A stretch of 64,000 nucleotides of DNA from Pseudovibrio ascidiaceicola. Lineage in GTDB: Bacteria; Pseudomonadota; Alphaproteobacteria; Rhizobiales; Stappiaceae. The position numbers and the translations under genes were made by a program. Below the pieces are notes generated by a model. That model was not told where the DNA came from. It did no database searches and worked only from the letters and a program-made list of their open reading frames with translations. The stretch spans positions 1 to 64,000 of the forward strand of contig NZ_FOSK01000016.1 of NCBI RefSeq assembly GCF_900114245.1, written 5' to 3'. Each line of letters opens with the position of its first letter. The stretch's first letter is position 1. This document shows, in pieces, positions 1 to 8,432 of the stretch.

Positions 1-116
1 CAGGCTCTTACCTGAGCTAGCGGAAGAGGCAGCACGCTGTCTTGAGAAACAGCGTTCCATCAAACGGGGAGCCCCGGCCCGATCTTGGGAGAGGTTTCCC
101 AAAACCGCAGGTCATA

Positions 117-145
117 AGCTTGTCGCATGTCGACCGCGACAAGCT
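117..145 (-). other. Perfect 10-bp inverted repeat after the Sel1-like gene
   Basis: AGCTTGTCGC and GCGACAAGCT flank a 9-base loop, just downstream of the minus-strand Sel1-like gene. No T-tract follows on the minus strand, so it is a weak terminator candidate or an mRNA 3' stabiliser. Confidence 0.4.
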
Positions 146-157
146 GTAGAATTCGTA

Positions 158-427
158 TCAATGTACAGAAAGCCAATCTCTGGCTGCGCGTTGCGCCTCA
201 GCAATCTCCATATTGGACATTTCCTGAGATACCTCACGTCTATATCGCACTGCCTGCGTACTGCCTCGCATAGCAGCAAGGTTAAACCACTTATGTGCTT
301 CGATCAGATCGCAAGCGCCGGCCTTTCCCGATGCTGCATCCAGACCACGCCGTAACAGAGACTCTACTTCGCATATGTTTTGCTTCACATGCCGATGAAT
401 TACGCCATCAAACTGCAACACAGTCAT
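158..427 (-). CDS. Small Sel1-repeat-like protein
   Basis: An 89-residue protein, probably cytoplasmic, with no signal peptide. Around residues 42-60 it carries EAHKWFNLAAMRG, which resembles the second helix of a Sel1/TPR-like repeat, followed by the helical EIAEAQRAARDWL near the C-terminus. Small single-repeat proteins of this kind are common in alphaproteobacteria, and no specific role is known to me. The ATG is preceded by a good ribosome site (AGGAGAGA), which supports the start. It stands alone, divergent from the DUF2147 pair. A hairpin follows 13 bases after the stop. Confidence 0.7.
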   Translation of the reverse strand: MTVLQFDGVIHRHVKQNICEVESLLRRGLDAASGKAGACDLIEAHKWFNLAAMRGSTQAVRYRREVSQEMSNMEIAEAQRAARDWLSVH

Positions 428-784
428 TAAATCTCTCTCCTAAAACACAGTGAACTCGTGTGGATTTACTCGTAATTTTTCATGAGTTAAGAGGAAGCCA
501 ACGCCTCCCCGAAATCTAATTGACGTCGCGGACTATTAGATTTTGACACTCTAAAAAGGCGGTTAAAAACCATGATTGAAACGAAAAAAGCAGCTTTAAA
601 ATCAAAAATTACGCAGTTCTGACACACTGTAAACCAAGGGATATCGCACTGATTGAATTGATGGGTTGTGCGAATCGAAATCAGAGAGAGCTTGTCTAGT
701 CCTCTGATTGATTGCCTTGCACATTCCCAACTTTACGATAAGGTAAAGACATTATTAGCAAGCTTCAGTGTTTTGGGAGGAACC
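428..784. other. Intergenic region with AT-rich dyad
   Basis: This divergent promoter region has no credible gene. It is AT-rich and holds a 9-bp perfect inverted repeat, AAATCTAAT at 512-520 and ATTAGATTT at 535-543, separated by 14 bases. The dyad could be an operator for the DUF2147 gene to the right, but this is unproven. Confidence 0.4.
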
Positions 785-1195
785 ATGAAAGCACCCTTTT
801 TGAAGTCATCTCTGGCAGCGATACTTTCAATTGGCATGGCCACATCAGCGCTTGCAGCTGATGCAACCGGCACCTGGCTGCGGGCAAACGGAACCGCCAA
901 GATTAAAATCTCCAAGTGCGGGGGCAATCTGTGTGGCAACATTGTTTGGTTAAAAAAACCACGTAAGGACACAGAGAACCCGGATCCAAAGCTGCGTGAT
1001 CGCTCCCTAATTGGCTCAAGAACTATTCTTGGCATGAAGCCTAGCGGAACAAACAGTTGGAAGGGCAAGGTCTACAATGCAGAAGATGGCAAAACATACT
1101 CCGGCAAAATGGAGCTGGTCTCCAGCAACAAGTTGAAACTTGAAGGTTGCGTGCTGATCTTTTGTAAAGGCGACACTTGGACCCGTACAAAGTAA
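785..1195 (+). CDS. DUF2147 secreted protein (first of tandem pair)
   Basis: A 136-residue exported protein. Residues 1-23 form a signal peptide (hydrophobic core, then ALA-AD cleavage). The mature part has the DUF2147 pattern: an early GTWLR segment, KISKCGGNLCGNIVWL, and a Cys-containing C-terminal strand (GCVLIFCKGDTW) that suggests disulfides. The frame is open further upstream, but the ATG at 785 follows GGGAGGAACC and begins a proper signal peptide, so it is preferred. The function of DUF2147 proteins is unknown; they are small periplasmic beta-barrel-like domains. A paralogue follows 100 bases downstream. Confidence 0.85.
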   Translation: MKAPFLKSSLAAILSIGMATSALAADATGTWLRANGTAKIKISKCGGNLCGNIVWLKKPRKDTENPDPKLRDRSLIGSRTILGMKPSGTNSWKGKVYNAEDGKTYSGKMELVSSNKLKLEGCVLIFCKGDTWTRTK

Positions 1196-1248
1196 ATTTA
1201 CCTTAAACCCAGAGGTAACAAGCCCAAACTGGCCTGTTATGATAGCTA

Positions 1249-1278
1249 GTCACCTGCTCCTGAGATTGAGCAGGTGAC
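1249..1278. other. 11-bp perfect stem-loop between DUF2147 paralogues
   Basis: GTCACCTGCTC pairs with GAGCAGGTGAC across an 8-base loop, 17 bases before the next start codon. There is no T-tract. It may be a processing or attenuation element in a shared transcript, or an operator. Confidence 0.5.
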
Positions 1279-1295
1279 CAAGCAAGCAGGTTGGA

Positions 1296-1727
1296 ATGAT
1301 CCGTTCTGGTTTCATCTTTGGCTTTATTTTTCTCTCAACTTCATTGGTAACAGTAGCCAAGGCCTCTGACCTGCAAGGTTTGTGGCAAACAACCAAAGGT
1401 GCAATTATCAGCATCTCCCAATGCGGTTCGACCATGTGTGGGCAGCTCCAATCCTTCAAGCCTCCCGACGGGAAGCGGCAACAAGATATTCTGGATACCC
1501 GTAATCTCGACAGGGCAAAGCGGGGTCGCCAAGTCCTCGGTTTAAGGGTTCTCTGGAATATAAAGGCAGCTGGAGAGAACAAATGGCACGCAGAAGGCTA
1601 TGATCCCCGCCGTGGATACGAAATCACTATCAATATTGACCTCCTGCCCAGTGGTCTTCTGAAAATGACAGGCTGCAAAAAGATCGTCCTGAACTTTTGT
1701 GAAAACGTGATCTGGCAACGCCCTTAA
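1296..1727 (+). CDS. DUF2147 secreted protein (second of tandem pair)
   Basis: A 143-residue paralogue of the upstream protein, with an N-terminal signal sequence (about residues 1-23, ending AKA-SD). The family features are LQGLWQTTKGAIISISQCG and paired cysteines near the start (SQCGSTMCGQL) and end (TGCKKIVLNFC). The two copies have diverged strongly in the middle, so the duplication is old. Orientation and spacing suggest co-transcription with the first copy through the stem-loop between them. Function unknown; periplasmic location is inferred from the signal peptide. Confidence 0.8.
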   Translation: MIRSGFIFGFIFLSTSLVTVAKASDLQGLWQTTKGAIISISQCGSTMCGQLQSFKPPDGKRQQDILDTRNLDRAKRGRQVLGLRVLWNIKAAGENKWHAEGYDPRRGYEITINIDLLPSGLLKMTGCKKIVLNFCENVIWQRP

Positions 1728-1813
1728 AACTGCAATGATAAAATCACCCCTTCAGCTTGCTCCGTGACTGTCAAAATTTCCCGTGAGCTGCTCATAGAAC
1801 AAACGCAATAAAT

Positions 1814-1827
1814 TGAGACATATCTCA
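1814..1827. promoter_or_regulatory. Short dyad upstream of TetR gene
   Basis: TGAGA-CATA-TCTCA lies about 165 bases before the TetR-family gene. The size is compatible with a repressor half-site pair. This is a guess based on symmetry and position only. Confidence 0.25.
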
Positions 1828-1992
1828 TTGTTTCCTTTCCAGTTCCTTTTCCGCTTTATGTTAGAGACAACAATTCAGGCACTCTGGATATGCACTTCCA
1901 AGGCCGAACTAAACTCGAAGACACTCAGGAAGCCGCACAACAATCACTGCAATTTGCTAAGGTTGAAGTGCTAAGAATGAGTCTGCGGTTTT

Positions 1993-2628
1993 ATGACCAG
2001 CAACAAAAATCCCGACGATTTGATTCCACCACACAAGTTGGAAGAAGTGTTCAAAATAGCTTTCCAGCTTCTTTTGGAAAAAGGTCGGCAAGCTGCGAGC
2101 ATCAATGCAGTTGCGAAAGCAGCAAAGATACATCCTGATTTATTGCATCAAAGATTTGAGGGGGAACGGGATCTCATCGCACCGGCCATGCGTTGGTATT
2201 TCATGCGTTTTAGCCAGCAGGTTAGCTCAAGCTCTGCAATGTACGCTGATATTTACTCCTGCATGTACCTTATGCTGACTGATTTTGCAGAGCTATGCGA
2301 GGAACAGAACCGTACTGAAGGCAGCCTTTATTGGTCCACCATTGGAGAGATTGGTAGGCTTGATCCAGAGCTGGGCCAAGAATACCTCGCGTTGCGCCTC
2401 CAATGGGCAGCAGAAATCCGGAGACGATTGGTGAAGTTTGAAAATGACCTGCAAGCGCCAGAGGATATAGACCATCTGGTAGACTACTTCATGATGGCTT
2501 TTGAAGGGATCATCCAAATGGTCAAGTTCGAAACTCCACTGGACCAGATTTTCCCAGCAATCGACATCACCATGGAAGCTCTTTCAACTCGCATGAAAAA
2601 GAGCCCAAACCTGCCCGGACTTAAGTAA
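1993..2628 (+). CDS. TetR/AcrR-family transcriptional regulator
   Basis: A 211-residue regulator. Residues about 14-60 form the TetR DNA-binding domain: a helix with FKIAFQLLLEKG, then the helix-turn-helix ASINAVAKAAKIHPDLLHQRF. The remaining 150 residues are the helical ligand-binding and dimerisation domain, rich in Met and aromatics (YSCMYLMLTDFAELC). The ligand and targets are unknown. No strong ribosome site precedes the ATG. The 3' neighbour is convergent, so the likely target is its own promoter or distant genes. Confidence 0.8.
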   Translation: MTSNKNPDDLIPPHKLEEVFKIAFQLLLEKGRQAASINAVAKAAKIHPDLLHQRFEGERDLIAPAMRWYFMRFSQQVSSSSAMYADIYSCMYLMLTDFAELCEEQNRTEGSLYWSTIGEIGRLDPELGQEYLALRLQWAAEIRRRLVKFENDLQAPEDIDHLVDYFMMAFEGIIQMVKFETPLDQIFPAIDITMEALSTRMKKSPNLPGLK

Positions 2629-2717
2629 TCCAGCAAGAGGGCTCTCATTTTCAAAGGATCAACTGCCGGCTTTCTCTGAGTTTTAGATTCTAAAGTGTAA
2701 AAATCCAGAACACAGGC

Positions 2718-3260
2718 TCAGTTGCCAGAGGCAATCGTACCTTTGCCTTGGAGGTGACCAATAAAGGTCTCCTGGATCTGCGGGGCATCCCATTCAAGAG
2801 ATCCCGGAATTCCCCCAAGCACATCACCATTTTCATCGATAAAGAGCGTGTAAGGCATGGCTGCGACCTGAAACGCGGTTCCAACGGCTTGCATATCAAC
2901 CGCTTGATAACTGGTGAAACGCTCCAACTCCAAACGATCCTGAAGGAAACTCTGGATACGGCCATAAGGAGCATCTTCAAGAGCGACGACAACAAATTGG
3001 CCATCTAGGCCTTGAGCCTTCAACTCATCCTCAAACCGCTCCATTGCAGGCAGTTCAACGCGGCAGTTTGGACACCACGTTGCCCAGAAATGCAAAATAG
3101 CAGGGCCTTTAGTAAAAGCATCACGCAGTGTTTTAGTACCTGCTTCGTCTTTCACTTCAAGGCTGTATTTAGGATCTTCAAAAGAAGCTGCTGAGACAGG
3201 CGAGACAAACACCCAAACAGCCAGAATAAGAGACGTCAGGAAGAATTTATGAGCCCGCAT
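2718..3260 (-). CDS. TlpA-like periplasmic thiol-disulfide reductase
   Basis: A thioredoxin-fold protein exported by an N-terminal signal sequence (hydrophobic FFLTSLILAVWVFVSPVSA). The active site is HFWATWCPNCRVELPAM, a CPNC variant of the TlpA/ResE CxxC motif, and the cis-proline loop is AAMPYTLFID. TlpA-family proteins reduce periplasmic disulfides, for example in cytochrome c maturation or envelope repair. Longer starts exist at 3299 and 3275; 3260 is preferred because TTGGAACT precedes it and the signal peptide then begins normally. It appears monocistronic. The exact partner cannot be named. Confidence 0.8.
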   Translation of the reverse strand: MRAHKFFLTSLILAVWVFVSPVSAASFEDPKYSLEVKDEAGTKTLRDAFTKGPAILHFWATWCPNCRVELPAMERFEDELKAQGLDGQFVVVALEDAPYGRIQSFLQDRLELERFTSYQAVDMQAVGTAFQVAAMPYTLFIDENGDVLGGIPGSLEWDAPQIQETFIGHLQGKGTIASGN

Positions 3261-3473
3261 AGTTCCAAGATCCATTCGCAAGTGATTTCTATTTATCATT
3301 CTGCGTGAGCCTAGGTTTGCAAGGCCTCCGGTTCAAATCAACTTAAAGTGCCGCAGGCGTGATGAGTACTTAGCACGACAACAAACAGATATCGAAGGAT
3401 ATAATCACCGCCACATGCATCTGTCAGGACAAACATATGGAAGGCTGCCGGAAGTATCGACTATGTCGCTAAG

Positions 3474-4187
3474 TTATGACCCACGTTGATTAAACAGAAC
3501 GGATTGCGCCTGCTTGTCCTCTGCAATGTTTGAGGTTTCAGCTTCTGCCGTACCCACTTTAAGCCCTCGCACAACTGCGGAGCGAGCCAACAATCGTTCT
3601 CGCCAGGCCTTTACATGCGGAAACTCTTCCAAATCTATTCCTTGCCGTTCCCAACGATGCGACCAGCCAAATATAGCCATATCCGCAATTGTGTACTCCC
3701 CAGCAGCAACGTAAGCCCGATCAGCAAGTCGTTTATTAAGCACCCCATACAACCGATGCGTTTCATTGAAGTAACGGGTCATGGCATATTCAATTTTTTC
3801 CGGCGCATAGACACGAAAATGGTGGTTCTGACCAAGCATGGGGCCAAACCCACCCATTTGCCACATCAACCATTCTTCCGTTTCAACACGAGCGCGTTCT
3901 TCTGATGGATAAAACTGCTCAAACTTCCGCCCCAGATACTGCATGATAGCACCTGACTCAAAAATAGAGATCGGCTCACTTCCCGGTCCTTCAGGATCGA
4001 CGATTGCAGGCATCCGGTTGTTTGGCGCTATCTTGAGAAAGTCTGGCTCAAACTGCTCACCGCGTCCTATATTCACCAGCTTCAAGTCATAGGGAACGCC
4101 AAGTTCCTCCAACATGATGGAAATTTTCCAACCATTCGGTGTTGGCCAATAATAAAGTTCAATCGGCTTGGTCTGCGATACGGCCAT
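3474..4187 (-). CDS. YfcG-like (nu-class) glutathione S-transferase
   Basis: A 237-residue cytosolic glutathione transferase. The N-terminal thioredoxin-like domain has YYWPTPNGWKISIMLEELG and the glutathione-binding NNRMPAIVDPEG plus FESGAIMQYL; the C-terminal helical domain has the N-capping YTIADMAIFGW signature. The TPNG segment is typical of YfcG/YghU-type enzymes, which bind two glutathione molecules and reduce disulfides rather than conjugating electrophiles. AGGTGA lies five bases before the ATG. Monocistronic. The assignment to the YfcG branch is from motif resemblance. Confidence 0.85.
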   Translation of the reverse strand: MAVSQTKPIELYYWPTPNGWKISIMLEELGVPYDLKLVNIGRGEQFEPDFLKIAPNNRMPAIVDPEGPGSEPISIFESGAIMQYLGRKFEQFYPSEERARVETEEWLMWQMGGFGPMLGQNHHFRVYAPEKIEYAMTRYFNETHRLYGVLNKRLADRAYVAAGEYTIADMAIFGWSHRWERQGIDLEEFPHVKAWRERLLARSAVVRGLKVGTAEAETSNIAEDKQAQSVLFNQRGS

Positions 4188-4313
4188 TTGATCACCTGTG
4201 AGAAAACAATTGGATTGAGAGGATGGAGGAGCGTTTCATCCGCCCTGTTCGAGGGTACAAGTTATTCGAGAACCCTGCAGCGAGAAACTTCCGGCTTTTA
4301 TGCCAGTTAACAC

Positions 4314-4766
4314 TTAGAAAATCAGCTTGAAGCCTTCGTGCGTCGGCACAAATCCATTACTGGCATAGAAGCGATGTGCACCATCGCGTTCTTTGTTTGA
4401 GGTCAATTGCACCATACAGCAGCCTTCATCGCGTGCCAACTTGACCGCGTGTGCAAGCATCTCCTGCCCAAGCCCTTGGCCACGCATGTCAGCGCGAGTG
4501 TGCATGCTTTCAATTTGACCGCGTGGTTTGCCGTTGAAGGCAAGGCCCTTCACGTAGGTCAGCTGAAAAGTTGCAACCGCCTCGCCGGCTTCTGTCTCGC
4601 CCACATAAATATCAGTATTAGGGCATTTCTGGATTGCACAAAACGCTGGTTTGTATGTGTCAGTCGCACCGTCTTCCAAATGAATCCGCTGCGAGGATGC
4701 ACCCCCATTCATCATCTGAACCACTGCTTCAAGGTCTTCGTCTCTGGCAACGCGTATCTTCAGCAT
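4314..4766 (-). CDS. GNAT-family N-acetyltransferase
   Basis: A 150-residue acetyltransferase. The acetyl-CoA pyrophosphate loop is RADMRGQGLGQEML (about residues 92-105), followed by FYASNGFVPTHEGF near the end, the usual last helix and strand of the fold. The substrate is unknown; single-domain proteins of this layout acetylate small amines or protein N-termini. An alternative ATG lies 15 bases upstream, only 3 bases after the glycosyltransferase stop, so this gene may be co-transcribed with that upstream gene. Confidence 0.8.
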   Translation of the reverse strand: MLKIRVARDEDLEAVVQMMNGGASSQRIHLEDGATDTYKPAFCAIQKCPNTDIYVGETEAGEAVATFQLTYVKGLAFNGKPRGQIESMHTRADMRGQGLGQEMLAHAVKLARDEGCCMVQLTSNKERDGAHRFYASNGFVPTHEGFKLIF

Positions 4767-4784
4767 CAAAACACCCAACATGAG

Positions 4785-6344
4785 TTAGCGGCAAATTTCA
4801 GAATCGCGGTCAATCTTCGCGACGCCGAATGTGGTTTTACGAAAGTTATCCTTCTTCCACAAATGAGGCCAACTCACATCTATCTGATTTGAACGTAAAG
4901 TATCTTCGCGAACAGGTGCTTTGCCGGGTCCAAAACCACCGCTGGTCAACGCTGCCTTCAGACCACGTTGCGCGCCGTTGTCTCCCATGTCCCAGACAAC
5001 AAAGCAGTTTTGCCGTTGCTGAGTGCTGGGTTGGAAGCTTTGGATGATGTGTCGGGCATTGGGCAGAGTAACCCGCAGGTTTCCGCCAGTGTATTCATCC
5101 AGCGAAACGATCGTCGCTTGTTCTGCCTCAGGGAACTGAGCCTTGAGCTGCTTGCCCAGGTCCTCATAGGGCTTCATGTGCCGGCAATACCCACCGCACA
5201 TCCTTTTGTCCGGGGCGAGAAAGCCGGAGATGCGGATACCCAGCACCACGAGAACCAGCAGGGCCAGCACACTGCTGTAGATCTTCACCGATCTCGGTGA
5301 ATAGCGCCGCTGGGAAATGAGAGTGAACATCACGATAGGCAGCAAGAGCAGCACCGGATGCATATGCCGTTCCTTGATGTATTGTGCCCCGCTGGCCAAC
5401 ACGCCCACAAACGCCAGCATCAGAGAAATTAGCAAGGCCCGCTGCAACAAGTTCCCCACGTGCTGGACTTCAGGATCTGGTTCCTCCGCTTTTTTCCCGC
5501 GAAACAGCGCCGGAAAAAACAGCAGCGACACCAGCGGCAAGAACGGCACGGAGAACCCGAGCACACTCACCAGCAACCGCAACTCACCCGTCACAACGCG
5601 GGCAAGCCCGTTCCCCTGCTCTCCCTCGCGCATCACGGTCAGCGCGGAACCAACCAGCGCCTGCTCACCGTTCACAACCCAGTAAAGATAGGGCGCATAC
5701 ACCACAGCTGCGATCACTCCCGCCACAATCAGCAAGGACAACCGCACTTGCCTGCGCCAATGTCCATCGCTGAGCGTTGCCAGAAATACAGCAACCGGCA
5801 CCAGCACATAAGAGTGTTTGGAAAGCATCCCGAACCCAACTGCGAGCCCCAAACACACTGCCGCAGTCACCGTTTTCTCCCTCAAAAGCCAGAGGAAGCA
5901 ATAAACCGTTGCTGCAGACGCCGCCATCAGCACAGCAGTATGGGTCACGCCCTCATGCAGGTTGAAGCCAATCTGGTAGAGCGCCACGTACGAAAACACG
6001 GCAAGCGCCGCCAGCTTTGCATTGGGAATGGCCTGCCGCGCAACGCCATAAAGAAACAGCGCAAAACACAACACCAGCGCATACTTGAGAACCAGAAAAC
6101 TCCAGATCGTCGGCCCAAAGACCTTCTGAACCCCATAAAGCATCCACTCATAAAGCGGAGGCTGACGCACTTGATAACCAAGCTTCAGCTCTTGCACAAA
6201 CACGTTCTCAAACATGTCATCCGTGCCGAGTGTGGGGGAGAAATAGCCACGCAGAACCAGATGCAGCAGCAAATACCCTGCAATCAGAACAAAGACGCCA
6301 GCGGGACGCCACCAAAATCGGGTTGAAACTGTCTCTTCCGGCAT
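4785..6344 (-). CDS. GT39/ArnT-like membrane glycosyltransferase (GT-C fold)
   Basis: A 519-residue polytopic membrane protein with about 10-12 hydrophobic segments and a soluble C-terminal part of roughly 140 residues. The first loop has LGTDDMFENVFVQELKLGY followed by QPPLYEWMLYG, the pattern of dolichyl/undecaprenyl-phosphate sugar-dependent GT-C enzymes (ArnT, PMT_2 family), with the paired Asp as the likely catalytic site. It should transfer a sugar from a lipid carrier to an envelope acceptor; the acceptor is unknown. An ATG at 6419 in the same frame lies inside a strong hairpin, so the ATG at 6344 is preferred. It follows opgH on the same strand. Confidence 0.75.
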   Translation of the reverse strand: MPEETVSTRFWWRPAGVFVLIAGYLLLHLVLRGYFSPTLGTDDMFENVFVQELKLGYQVRQPPLYEWMLYGVQKVFGPTIWSFLVLKYALVLCFALFLYGVARQAIPNAKLAALAVFSYVALYQIGFNLHEGVTHTAVLMAASAATVYCFLWLLREKTVTAAVCLGLAVGFGMLSKHSYVLVPVAVFLATLSDGHWRRQVRLSLLIVAGVIAAVVYAPYLYWVVNGEQALVGSALTVMREGEQGNGLARVVTGELRLLVSVLGFSVPFLPLVSLLFFPALFRGKKAEEPDPEVQHVGNLLQRALLISLMLAFVGVLASGAQYIKERHMHPVLLLLPIVMFTLISQRRYSPRSVKIYSSVLALLVLVVLGIRISGFLAPDKRMCGGYCRHMKPYEDLGKQLKAQFPEAEQATIVSLDEYTGGNLRVTLPNARHIIQSFQPSTQQRQNCFVVWDMGDNGAQRGLKAALTSGGFGPGKAPVREDTLRSNQIDVSWPHLWKKDNFRKTTFGVAKIDRDSEICR

Positions 6345-6413
6345 CCGCACATCCCCATCAGAGGCTTGGAGCGAAAGTTTAAATCGGAGAGACCCCAGCA
6401 GATATAAGAAGGA

Positions 6414-6445
6414 CCACATCCCAGCAGTTCAGCTGGTGGATGTGG
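6414..6445 (-). terminator. Hairpin between opgH and the GT39-like gene
   Basis: A 12-bp stem with a 2-base bulge (CCACATCC + CAGC paired to GCTG + GGATGTGG) lies 24 bases after the opgH stop. The U-tract is poor (GTCCTTCTT), so it may only attenuate read-through. It covers the upstream candidate ATG of the next gene. Confidence 0.5.
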
Positions 6446-6468
6446 CCCTCAAAGCACAAATTCGGCAG

Positions 6469-8220
6469 TTATACCCTAAGATCTGCGGAGTATTTTTCCA
6501 CATGAGCGAGCAATTGCGCGGCTCCCTCCTGATCAGAAGAAAGGACAAAACCCAATCGTTCCGCGGCCCGGCTGCCTACATTGTAAGAGCTTGCCCAGAT
6601 GATGAACGGCGCCAGCAACATCGGCAAAGCAACCGGCATCACCCAAAGCCAGAGAGAGGCTTCGCCAATCCAACTCAGTCCCATGGCCATCGCACCAATC
6701 ACGCTCACCCACCAGACAGATTTAAGGCAGTCCAGCAAAGGCAAGCGACCCGCATCGCGGTGCGCATTGGTCCAGCCACTGTCTCGGCCCATCAAAACCT
6801 CAAAAACGGAGCGGCATTGGAACACCATCAGAACCGGCGCGAACACCGCAGAACTGATCAACTCCACAAGCCCGCCCAGTATGCCTTTGCGGGAGGTGTT
6901 CTCGACACCCAGAAATACTTCTTTCAAAACAACGAGTGTTTTCGGCAGCACCAGCAAGGCAACCACGCCAAAGAGCAAAGCTGCCCCCTCATAAGCCGCA
7001 CTCATTGGAATGTGACCAAGAACCGGAAGGTGGTTCTGGAAGGTGTAGGCCTGCAGCACAGGAAGGTCCAAAGGCGCAAACAAACTTGCCAGAAGAAATG
7101 CAGCCCAAACCGGAGAGCTCAGATAAGACATTATGCCAAGTATCAGAGAGAACCGACCCCAAGGCTTCAGAGCACGAGCCCCAACCACGCGGGAATGCTG
7201 CAAGTTGCCCTGACACCAACGTCGGTCACGCGCGGCATACCCTAAAATATTCTCAGGCGCAGCCTCATAGGACCCGGTGATCCGTGGGTCACACTCAACC
7301 TGCCAGCCAGCACGCGCCAACAGCACAGATTCAACACTGTCATGGCTCAAAATGTGCCCGCCAAATGCTGCGGTGTCATCCAGTTCCGGCAAGCCACAGC
7401 TGGAGGCAAATGCACGTGTACGAATAATCGCATTGTGCCCCCAAAATGGCCCGCATTCACCCTGCATCGCTGCAAGGCCAAAAGCAAAGGACCGGCCAAA
7501 CATGCCAGAGGCGAACATGATGCTGCGGCCAAAATAGCTTTTCAAACCAACAAGCATCGGCACGGTCTGCAACAGCCCAAGGTTGGGCTCGGCTTCCATA
7601 CGTCCAACCATGTGCACCAGAGTATCGGCACGCATTAGACTGTCGGCATCCAGCACCACCATATAACGATAGGCACCACCACACCGCTGTACAAACTCGG
7701 CAACATTGCCCGCTTTGCGGCCATGGTTGTCGGTTCGGCGACGATAAAAGATCTTCTGTTCCGGATAGCGGGCAACCAACTGGCGCACCACTTGCTCTTC
7801 CACTGCCGCGATCTCTTCATCACGGCTGTCAGAAAGCACATGCCAGTGAAACAAGTGTGTTGCATTGTTGGCACGCAGATCATCCATCATCGCTGCAAGA
7901 CGAGCAGCCACTTCCGGTGCATCTTCGTGGTAGATCGGCATGAGGATTGCGGTGCCAGCAGCAGGCAAAGATCGTGGATCAGTCTCAAGAGGTTGAACAG
8001 AGCGACCAAAAAGCAAACCCAGCAGAACAGTTGCTCCGCCCCAGGAAAGCCAGAGGGTGCTGACAAACAGCAGCACAATCCGAACAACCTCATAGATATT
8101 AAGATAGTCAGCACTCAAAGCTGCATAAAACAGCCCCGTAAAGCTGAGGGACAACGCCAGACAGAAGACAAAAGCCGCGGCCCGGCGGTGCCCTACCCCG
8201 TCGCGAAACGGCTTATCCAT
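6469..8220 (-). CDS. opgH: Glucan biosynthesis glucosyltransferase OpgH
   Basis: A 583-residue inner-membrane family 2 glycosyltransferase that polymerises UDP-glucose into the backbone of osmoregulated periplasmic glucans and moves it across the membrane. Two membrane segments (about 15-70) precede the cytoplasmic catalytic domain, with SDS at 130-132, DAD at 191-193, LSHD ending at 294 and the RRWCQG acceptor motif at 333-338. Further membrane segments follow to about residue 550. It is shorter than E. coli MdoH (about 850 residues), lacking the long N-terminal extension, as in Rhodobacter. It starts 3 bases after the small upstream gene, with GGAG ten bases before its ATG, so it is probably translationally coupled. 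Confidence 0.93.
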   Translation of the reverse strand: MDKPFRDGVGHRRAAAFVFCLALSLSFTGLFYAALSADYLNIYEVVRIVLLFVSTLWLSWGGATVLLGLLFGRSVQPLETDPRSLPAAGTAILMPIYHEDAPEVAARLAAMMDDLRANNATHLFHWHVLSDSRDEEIAAVEEQVVRQLVARYPEQKIFYRRRTDNHGRKAGNVAEFVQRCGGAYRYMVVLDADSLMRADTLVHMVGRMEAEPNLGLLQTVPMLVGLKSYFGRSIMFASGMFGRSFAFGLAAMQGECGPFWGHNAIIRTRAFASSCGLPELDDTAAFGGHILSHDSVESVLLARAGWQVECDPRITGSYEAAPENILGYAARDRRWCQGNLQHSRVVGARALKPWGRFSLILGIMSYLSSPVWAAFLLASLFAPLDLPVLQAYTFQNHLPVLGHIPMSAAYEGAALLFGVVALLVLPKTLVVLKEVFLGVENTSRKGILGGLVELISSAVFAPVLMVFQCRSVFEVLMGRDSGWTNAHRDAGRLPLLDCLKSVWWVSVIGAMAMGLSWIGEASLWLWVMPVALPMLLAPFIIWASSYNVGSRAAERLGFVLSSDQEGAAQLLAHVEKYSADLRV

Positions 8221-8223
8221 GGA

Positions 8224-8427
8224 TTACCGCTCCGAAAAGGTAGAGATGGCTTTTTGCAAGCGCGTCCGTTTGGAAGGAAGCGCAGAGGTGCTGCGCCCAA
8301 ACCGCAAGCGACGCCAGATCAGAACAAGCCAGCTATCATCTGCAGAAAGGTCCTGCACAGGCATGGCAAGCGGTGCAACTGGACCGCTGCTCAAGTCAAC
8401 ATTTGTCGAAAATAAATTAGATGTCAT
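8224..8427 (-). CDS. Small gene between opgG and opgH (possible OpgI)
   Basis: A 67-residue open frame starting 5 bases after the opgG stop and ending 3 bases before the opgH start, so it fills the gap exactly. The peptide has a hydrophilic, Ser-rich N-terminal half, a short aromatic segment (SWLVLIWRRLRFG), and a basic tail (SKRTRLQKAISTFSER). It has no clear signal peptide or full membrane helix. From memory, Rhodobacter sphaeroides has an opgGIH operon in which the middle gene, opgI, is also needed for glucan production. Position and spacing make this an OpgI candidate, but I cannot compare the sequences, so the name is withheld. Confidence 0.6.
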   Translation of the reverse strand: MTSNLFSTNVDLSSGPVAPLAMPVQDLSADDSWLVLIWRRLRFGRSTSALPSKRTRLQKAISTFSER

Positions 8428-8432
8428 AGGCC

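Noticed and set aside
2-355. A plus-strand frame open from the left edge to 355 (118 codons), possibly the 3' end of a gene from outside the window
   Set aside because: The peptide shows no recognisable family, its last part overlaps the well-supported minus-strand gene at 158-427 and no ribosome site or conserved end is seen.
3330-3339. GGTTCAAATC, like a tRNA T-loop
   Set aside because: The flanking bases do not pair into a T-stem, and no acceptor or anticodon stem can be built around it.
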